Assembly: GCA_027574665.1 (NCBI GenBank)
Contig: CM050658.1
Coordinates: forward strand, 22,828,317 to 22,892,316
Source of the DNA: Rhynochetos jubatus
Lineage: Eukaryota; Chordata; Aves; Eurypygiformes; Rhynochetidae
Direction: 5' to 3'
DNA length: 64,000 nucleotides
This document shows, in pieces, positions 60,901-64,000 of the stretch; within the stretch, counting starts at the first letter, position 1, and the number at the start of each line of letters is the position of its first letter. The notes under the pieces were generated by a model, which was not told the origin of the DNA, searched no databases, and worked only from the letters and a program-made list of their open reading frames with translations. Both the position numbers and the translations under genes were made by a program.

Positions 60901-63252
60901 ACAATGACTCATTAGTCTTGGAAACTTTTGGTGTTTGTAGGTATTGTGCAAACGTTAAATACGAGTGTGGCGTCATTTAATTTTGCAGATGGAAAACAAT
61001 TCTAGTGCTGACAGGTAACACAGAGACATGGTGTGAGTGCTAAGGAAACCAGTTATTTAAAGGACTTGTAATTTGTTTTGGGTTTGGTTCCTATTTTTCT
61101 CAGTCTCTTTCTTCTCCACAGCTCCCCGGCTGTGCTTCAGCATGTCACCCAGCTTCAGCTGCTCGTGGGGCCCACGCCAACGAAGCTGATGTGAAAATTG
61201 TGCTTTCTTTTGCCATGTGAAAGACCTGCTTGCCTTCGAGCAACCAGAATGGCATTTATTCTTGGCTAAATAAAACCAGCAGTTGCAGGCAGAGCTGAGC
61301 TGAGCTTTAGGGAAATGGTGAAGAAATTGAGAACCTCTTCTGGCTTGTTACCAGTGTCCATATACCCCCTCTGTTGCCTCAGGGAAAACACATTGAAACT
61401 AAACCATGTTAGTATGGCCATGAAAGAAGGGGTATTCCCTGTGTTTCCTGTGAGTCTGCATTGTTTCTTGGAGTACACTCCTTGGTTGAGGACTCCAGCC
61501 ACCCTGTGGTGTGTGAAGAATAGTTCTGGGTGGGTTTTCCTGTGTATATTTTAATACCAAGAGGTTTTGGCTGTTACGTGGAAATCTGTGTTCCTGTATA
61601 AGGTACTGTCTTGGAGCTGTTGAAAGAAATTTAACTCCTAATTATTTCCTTTTTCAGGGAGTCTGTTGATAAGGGAGTATTACGTGAGGCTAGAAAAGAC
61701 TGTCGTAAGCAATTGTGCCCGCTGCTTGCGTTTACAACATCACAGGAGGATGAGAGCAGCAGAGCTCTTAGGGCTAACCATTCTGTGCAGATGAAGTGTA
61801 GGCTTACTTTTTTATTTGTATAAAGTTAGCAGTCTTCCCGGTGTACGTGTTTTAGCTAGTTTTCATTTTATACCTGCTTTTGATTCACGAGGCTAACAGA
61901 GGAACTGGGAAGTCCTCTATAGAAAAGAAAATATGAAATTCTCTTTTAATAGCAGGTAAAGTAACCTTTCAGGCTCCTTGATTAAGAAAAGAAGAAAAAA
62001 AAAAAGGGGGAAGTGGATGTCACAGGGAAGTGACATCCAAAGTACAGTTTTAGCCTCTTGCTGTAATTACCTCTGGAGGCAGAGTCTGAATTCAAAGCCA
62101 TCATTATCATAAACACAGCAGGATGACGTTCTTAACTCAATGGAAGGGTGTGAGGGTTTAATTATACTGTGTCAGTAGAGAAATTCAGAGTCCTAATGAA
62201 TGTGTTCCCGTGTCACTGTATTTGCTGGGGTGTTAATGGAATCACAGAAATGAAAGAACTCATTTCATTTGAAGACAATTATTAGCATCAGCTCTCCAGA
62301 ACAACGAATTGGATCTGTAAGTAGAAGTCATTCTCTGGTGAGTGCTTGCCTGGGGTCTACTGCCGCTACCCGTGCAGAACGTCACATGCAAGGGCGAACG
62401 GTGCTATTGGTTTTTAATAGCATCTGCTGTGGAGTATTTTATTAACAAAGACCTGTTGTGTAATCTGTATGGCGCCTTTTTTTAGGGGTTTTTTGTTATT
62501 GTCCAAGTGGTTTTTTTTCATGTTTACAGAATCATTTGCTTGTTTATATTTTTTCGTGACTGAACTGCCAGTTCAGACAGAACTCGGACATAAACTATCT
62601 TTGCAGGCTAACACAGGTGCTGCGTGCCACCTCAAAGGAAAGATGAAAAAGCCAAAGTTTGAAGCTTTCAGAATTACTCCTGTTGATGGCGAATCTGTCT
62701 TTAACTACAGTTCCCAGAGCCTGAACTCTGCAGAACTCGCAAAGAAGCATCTTCGCCAGGAAATGGCAAAGGTGAATTGAGACACGTAACTGCCTGCTCT
62801 GCGTAGTGCTGAACACTACAGGCCAGTCAGTCTCACCTCTGTGCCTGGCTCACAAAAGAATGAAATGTAAAGCCGTTTAAAAATACTCAATTATATATAT
62901 TCTGTGTGATTTTGAGCTATAATAACTTGCAGTCCTAAGGAAAGAAGTGATCCTGGTTCTGTACCTTATGGGCCTCTCTCCCAGCAAAGGGGAATTATTC
63001 ACATTAACAACAACAAAATCATTTTTGTTGTAGGAGCCAAAGAACAGATTCACTTATTGTCACGAGTATCTGCCAGCCACGTTTGACCCAGTGGATGTGG
63101 CTGCTGCCTGTAAGGAATCCGTCACAAAATCCAGGAGTATGTGGCTGTCACCGGATGGACTTGTGTTTCCTGGGTTTAAGAGCAGCACCGAAAGCAACCT
63201 GCACCCTCAGATGCCTGGTGGAGTCAAGCGAGGGAACAGGAAACTTAAATGA
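39671..63252 (+). CDS. CFAP92: CFAP92 (KIAA1257), cilia- and flagella-associated protein 92, disrupted
   Basis: I traced a twelve-exon plus-strand gene; phases at every junction agree. Landmarks remembered from vertebrate CFAP92/KIAA1257 include HIQYFLLPDG, PWLEDDKMWISW, PKVLDAYVTFTVETPLLSE, YKFHNFPPH, PLEIEVHDRDR, GVAKVSLTDLLLG, CPYGYIIYIFDYNN, LSFHHRRYTDLEA, CKPLFTITKQPLLYVR and LNSAELAKKHLRQEMA. The early exons carry the DUF4550 region. By name the protein belongs to cilia or flagella, but I know no biochemical activity for it. Three lesions break the frame: TAG at 40812-40814, a probable 1-bp deletion near 56059 and a 4-bp duplication at 56333-56340. All splice sites look functional. It could be a young pseudogene, a null allele or a product of sequence error. 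It may continue beyond the window. The translation start is uncertain (39743 is the first in-frame ATG). Confidence 0.88.
40720..40916 (+). CDS. CFAP92: CFAP92 exon, DUF4550 region, with in-frame TAG
   Basis: The acceptor is tctctctag before GACGAAAG. The donor is GATTCTAAG followed by GTAAAG. Phase 1 in and phase 0 out match both neighbours. The product reads GRKWKKSNPPDRRGERIQV...IPIMQRC, then TAG, then HIQYFLLPDGLIPRKLDLVV and FGVVAKIFTESDSK. The reading on both sides of the TAG is clearly CFAP92. In relatives I remember an aromatic residue (Y) just before H-V/I-E/Q-YFLLPD, so TAG probably replaced TAC or TAT. An alternative acceptor TGCTAG directly before CACATTCAG exists in phase 0, but the upstream exon ends in phase 1 and cannot join it. 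Confidence 0.85.
40812..40814 (+). other. CFAP92: Premature stop codon TAG in CFAP92
   Basis: The codon is exactly in frame with the exon start (30 codons after 40722) and with the conserved HIQYFLLPDG block that follows. A single-base change from a tyrosine codon explains it. Confidence 0.85.
40917..42023 (+). other. CFAP92: CFAP92 intron
   Basis: AT-rich intron with no repeat or extra exon recognised. It ends in TTTTGTTTTAACAG. Confidence 0.85.
42024..42231 (+). CDS. CFAP92: CFAP92 exon, end of DUF4550 region
   Basis: The acceptor is gttttaacag before GCTGTTAC. The donor is GAGGCTGTTG followed by GTAAGT. It runs phase 0 in and phase 1 out (208 nt). It encodes AVTPWLEDDKMWISWNHGVD, then IDVANEYLIKLRDHKIILKI and WDTKDKVSSKAK. 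The W-rich block followed by KIWDTK is the most recognisable part of the domain. Confidence 0.92.
43930..44080. promoter_or_regulatory. Small intronic CpG-rich island in CFAP92
   Basis: About 150 bp with dense CpG (GGCGCCGCAGCTCCG, CCCCGTCCGCGCTCGC, GGGCGGCGCCGAGCGG, CACAGCGAGCGGCGAGTG) sits in otherwise AT-rich intron. Such patches often mark an unmethylated alternative promoter or enhancer. Short overlapping open frames cross it, but none has recognisable content. Confidence 0.5.
44961..44983. repeat. 8-bp inverted repeat
   Basis: CTACTAGC at 44961 and GCTAGTAG at 44976 could form a stem with a 7-nt loop. Probably of no significance. Confidence 0.6.
45573..45611. repeat. 16-bp duplicated word
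   Basis: TCTCACTGTAATTAAG occurs at 45573-45588 and 45596-45611. It is a small local duplication in an intron. Confidence 0.85.
46325..46409 (+). CDS. CFAP92: CFAP92 small exon (85 nt)
   Basis: The acceptor is tttaattcag before CAGAAGAAAC. The donor is ACCGTGGG followed by GTAAGA. Phase 1 in and phase 2 out fit both neighbours. It encodes EETDPKALATSNCDLPHLPK then RADLCTV. It is too short for ORF callers. Support comes from phase agreement and open frame; sequence conservation is less certain than in later exons. Confidence 0.7.
48773..49055 (-). mobile_element. CR1 LINE 3' end, about 280 bp
   Basis: The plus strand reads in order 'catagaattgtttaggttgg', 'aaaagatctttaagatcatc', 'ggatggtgactcca', 'gggcagcctgttccaatgcc' and 'aggccgtttcctcttgtcct', the classic reversed CR1 3' end. 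It is 5'-truncated. It lies antisense within the CFAP92 intron and is non-coding. Confidence 0.93.
50463..50476. repeat. (AC)7 microsatellite
   Basis: Seven AC units preceded by TATGTAT. A short simple repeat in a CFAP92 intron. Confidence 0.9.
50921..50938. repeat. Perfect 18-bp palindrome
   Basis: TTGTAGTACGTACTACAA equals its own reverse complement. It lies 237 bp upstream of the next CFAP92 exon. Confidence 0.9.
51175..51332 (+). CDS. CFAP92: CFAP92 exon (158 nt)
   Basis: The acceptor is aatgttttcag before AAGTGTAATA. The donor is CACGAATG followed by GTAAAT. Phase 2 in and phase 1 out. It encodes SVIFAKNRFLDKAQILKEKS then AAGPPVNSKETEKINDNVGI and LTCEAAKTATTN. It is lysine- and glutamate-rich, likely a linker between the DUF4550 region and the following domain. 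Stops occur in the other two frames, so phase is the deciding evidence. Confidence 0.8.
51333..52977 (+). other. CFAP92: CFAP92 intron
   Basis: No repeat family was recognised. Several overlapping open frames of 60-140 codons lie on both strands, but none has recognisable content. Confidence 0.75.
52978..53076 (+). CDS. CFAP92: CFAP92 exon (99 nt)
   Basis: The acceptor is ccatcaacag before GTAGAGGAGG. The donor is CTCTCGG followed by GTATCC. Phase 1 in and phase 1 out. It encodes RGGPGPKRNVDGTMAKKYGA then ASLQLDVMPLLS. The Q-(L/I)-D-x-(M/L)-PLL motif leads into GEKSVTSHL of the next exon, as I remember from other vertebrates. Confidence 0.82.
53077..53767 (+). other. CFAP92: CFAP92 intron
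   Basis: A 691-bp intron. A word TGTCCTGGTTTTGTG near 53289 resembles the start of an avian LTR, but nothing after it supports that. Confidence 0.75.
53768..53952 (+). CDS. CFAP92: CFAP92 exon (185 nt)
   Basis: The acceptor tttaaaaag before GAGAAAAATC is weak, but it gives the conserved GEKSVTSHL junction. A TCAG 11 bp further in would give a shorter exon start in the same frame. The donor is GTGATCCAG followed by GTAACA, phase 0. It encodes SPKVLDAYVTFTVETPLLSE, RQRLELNPLVIRIHSATCLP and NRPVPVEVIQ. This is strongly CFAP92-like. Confidence 0.9.
53953..55521 (+). other. CFAP92: CFAP92 intron
   Basis: A 1.6-kb AT-rich intron ending in TTTTTTGTTTGTTAG. No repeat was recognised. Confidence 0.8.
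55522..56399 (+). CDS. CFAP92: CFAP92 largest exon, frameshifted twice
   Basis: The acceptor is gtttgttag before AGATTGTG, phase 0. The donor is TTTGAAAG followed by GTAAGA, phase 2. The first part reads cleanly from RLCVPTYCRYKFHNFPPH through PPLEIEVHDRDR and GVAKVSLTDLLLGKKYLNIS to KVRVEIAV (about 56058). There the conserved reading moves to the frame one base earlier (VGTPAETADAQV, CPYGYIIYIFDYNN, ALAALKLKTTLEEV, DIVTGFHLLDGATHLF). At 56338 it returns to the first frame (FVLEGLKDKAIKKLWDKHFE). Without correction, translation stops at TAA 56119-56121. The exon length modulo 3 still fits the gene's phases because the two shifts together add 3 bases. Confidence 0.9.
56056..56062 (+). other. 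CFAP92: Probable 1-bp deletion (frameshift) in CFAP92
   Basis: The sequence GCTGTGCTGTTGG is best explained as loss of one C from a GTGCCTG context: relatives as I remember them have ..EIAVP.. here. Downstream conserved codons lie in the frame one base earlier. The exact base within 56056-56062 is not fixed. Confidence 0.75.
56333..56340 (+). other. CFAP92: CTTT tandem duplication (4-bp insertion, frameshift) in CFAP92
   Basis: CTTTCTTT lies between ..GATHLF and FVLEGLKDK. Removing one CTTT joins HLF directly to VLEGL, as in relatives. It moves the conserved frame back to that of the exon start. Confidence 0.78.
56400..57355 (+). other. CFAP92: CFAP92 intron
   Basis: A 956-bp intron with GTAAGA at the 5' end and GCTTTGTTCCAG at the 3' end. 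Nothing else was recognised. Confidence 0.85.
57356..57550 (+). CDS. CFAP92: CFAP92 exon (195 nt)
   Basis: The acceptor is ctttgttccag before GACTTACAG. The donor is TTGTCCAG followed by GTATGA. Phase 2 in and phase 2 out. It encodes TYRREDGQLEILDNSQLSFH, HRRYTDLEALFYHFRLCKPL and FTITKQPLLYVRGMVPQAGF then QALS. This is one of the most recognisable CFAP92 blocks and is intact. The in-frame codons after the donor (YDVSRVIVKK) are intron. Confidence 0.92.
57551..60546 (+). other. CFAP92: CFAP92 intron
   Basis: A 3.0-kb intron ending TGTCTGTTTGTAG. It contains a mildly CpG-enriched stretch at about 59.98-60.14 kb. No repeat family was recognised. Confidence 0.8.
60547..60826 (+). CDS. CFAP92: CFAP92 exon (280 nt)
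   Basis: The acceptor is gtttgtag before GCTCAGTTAC. The donor is AGTGCG followed by GTGAGT. Phase 2 in and phase 0 out. It encodes LSYPCRSKRLRDVIHGGHDT, then DEFGVPLTDEDLFTQKPPLL, SRVKQAVYSSLDHCNEVWVQ and RKKETAAKVSFGRSRSA. It continues ALSR from the previous exon, as in relatives. It is intact. Confidence 0.9.
61122..61190 (+). CDS. CFAP92: Candidate CFAP92 cassette exon (69 nt)
   Basis: A long pyrimidine tract (ctctttcttctccacag) precedes CTCCCCGGCTG. A GTGAAA donor follows GAAGCTGAT. The exon would be 23 codons, phase 0 on both sides (LPGCASACHPASAARGAHAN then EAD), and would insert between the two flanking exons without shifting frame. No conservation is known to me. It may be a cryptic site. 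Confidence 0.25.
62014..62039. repeat. 10-bp inverted repeat with 6-nt loop
   Basis: TGGATGTCAC at 62014-62023 and GTGACATCCA at 62030-62039 are perfectly complementary around AGGGAA. It directly follows an A/G-rich run. It would form a stable hairpin in DNA or in the CFAP92 pre-mRNA. Confidence 0.85.
62607..62771 (+). CDS. CFAP92: CFAP92 exon (165 nt)
   Basis: The acceptor is aaactatctttgcag before GCTAACAC. The donor is GGCAAAG followed by GTGAAT. Phase 0 in and out. It encodes ANTGAACHLKGKMKKPKFEA, FRITPVDGESVFNYSSQSLN and SAELAKKHLRQEMAK. The LNSAELAKKHL motif is recognisable. An alternative upstream acceptor (tttacag at about 62.53 kb) would not match the phase of the previous exon. Confidence 0.85.
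62772..63033 (+). other. CFAP92: CFAP92 intron (262 bp)
   Basis: Short intron between GTGAAT and TTTTTGTTGTAG. Nothing else was seen. Confidence 0.85.
63034..63252 (+). CDS. CFAP92: CFAP92 last visible exon
   Basis: The acceptor is tttttgttgtag before GAGCCAAAG, phase 0. It encodes EPKNRFTYCHEYLPATFDPV, then SRSMWLSPDGLVFPGFKSST and ESNLHPQMPGGVKRGNRKLK before a TGA at 63250. RFTY..EYL and FKSS.ESN..P match what I remember of relatives, where the protein continues further. Either translation ends here, a splice near CCTG|GTGGAG (about 63213) leads to exons beyond the window, or a further frameshift is present. I could not choose. Confidence 0.7.
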   Translation, partial: EPKNRFTYCHEYLPATFDPVDVAAACKESVTKSRSMWLSPDGLVFPGFKSSTESNLHPQMPGGVKRGNRKLK

Positions 63253-64000
63253 ACAGTCCAGAGTGAACTCGGGCATTCTGGGGCACGTGAAAGGGACAGA
63301 CTGCTTTAGCATGCCAAGTCTCTTCTGAGGCCTGCGCTCTAGGCGGCTCTTGGGAGGGTGACAACTACAGTTCCAATGTGGGTACGTCAGCATCTAGCTC
63401 ACCCTGGTGGTACTTCGTGTGGATACACCAGTTCTACCCTGAGCACACACAGAAACCCCATTTGCTGCTGTTAATTGGGTATTGATCTGTATTAATGGAA
63501 TATAGAGTGCTTGGTTTACATTTACAAGTGGGACCTAGTGCCGGGAAACCCAAAATACTGCATTCCACAGTGAATGGTCCCAGGCTGTTCCTTGTGAGCT
63601 GCCAGTCTGATTGTAGCATTCCCTTGTGTTTCCAAATCCCCCCACTGCTTTTTTTTTCCTCCAGCTTTTGTTCATGGTTCCTAGTTACAGTTTTATGGAG
63701 CACTTGTCCTCCACCACTGCGTTTCTTCCTGCTCTCTGTCCCCTCTCCCTTCTCCTGTTTTTACCACTTGGCTTCCAGCTTTCCCCTGTTGTATTGGATC
63801 ATCAGCCTGACCAGCACACAATTCCCCGGCCTGGCGGTTCAGCACTGCGTACGCTCAAGCACCTCCGGTCCGCCGTGAGGAAGAAACTTTGGATGTTATT
63901 AGAATGGGCAAGATGAGGAAATCCAGGGAATAGAACAGGGTGTGGGGTTTTTGTGTGCAGGATCAGTGAGTTCTGCCAGATTAACTGAACACAGTCACAG
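63253..64000. other. Sequence after last visible CFAP92 exon
   Basis: No further exon was identified with confidence. Overlapping open frames at 63495-63916 are T/C-rich and look non-coding. This may be intron or 3' untranslated sequence of CFAP92. Confidence 0.5.

Larger units (their letters stand above)
60827..62606 (+). other. CFAP92: CFAP92 intron with a possible cassette exon
   Basis: A 1.8-kb intron. It holds a strong acceptor-like tract at 61101-61121 with a 69-nt phase-neutral candidate exon, and a 10-bp hairpin near 62.02 kb. It is otherwise plain. Confidence 0.7.

Noticed and set aside
1..64000. CRISPR arrays, operons, bacterial mobile elements, tRNA or rRNA genes
   Set aside because: None seen. 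Splice sites, CR1 and LTR elements show vertebrate nuclear DNA; no cloverleaf or rRNA-like sequence was noticed.

Overview
The window looks like bird nuclear DNA. It is AT-rich overall, with two sharp GC-rich/CpG-rich promoter islands. Coding sequence is in short exons with GT-AG splice sites, and the repeats are CR1 LINE pieces and endogenous-retrovirus LTRs of avian type. The LTR types resemble those I know from Neoaves, so a non-galliform bird is my best guess, but the species cannot be fixed from sequence alone.

Layout. Bases 1 to about 27.6 kb hold no exon I can recognise. They probably belong to the long 3' part of EFCC1 (minus strand) and/or its downstream flank. They contain one ancient CR1 copy (about 13.4-14.0 kb), two small CR1 tails and otherwise unassigned sequence. 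EFCC1 exons 2 and 1 lie at 27629-28035 and 29409-30095, and exon 1 sits in a CpG island. From 30.5 to 38.9 kb is the intergenic spacer. It carries a well-bounded solo LTR on the minus strand (30698-31467, 5-bp GATGC target-site duplication), a longer LTR-like element on the plus strand (33901-35292, candidate TAGTC duplication) and a CR1 tail. A second CpG island (about 38.93-39.31 kb) precedes CFAP92 (KIAA1257), which runs on the plus strand from about 39.7 kb to at least 63.25 kb. I traced twelve CFAP92 exons with compatible splice phases.

EFCC1 and CFAP92 are divergent neighbours, the same arrangement I recall from human 3q21.3, so the block is syntenic. EFCC1 encodes a degenerate EF-hand plus coiled-coil protein. 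CFAP92 is a DUF4550-containing cilium/flagellum-associated protein.

The main discovery is that CFAP92 is broken here although every traced splice site and phase is kept. There is an in-frame TAG in the DUF4550 region (40812-40814). A probable 1-bp deletion (around 56059) shifts the frame of the largest exon and leads to a TAA at 56119. A CTTT tandem duplication (56333-56340) shifts it back, so exon phase is preserved overall. This is either a young loss of the gene, a segregating null haplotype or a set of sequence errors; raw reads and relatives would decide. A small CpG-rich island inside a CFAP92 intron (about 43.93-44.08 kb) is the second point of interest.
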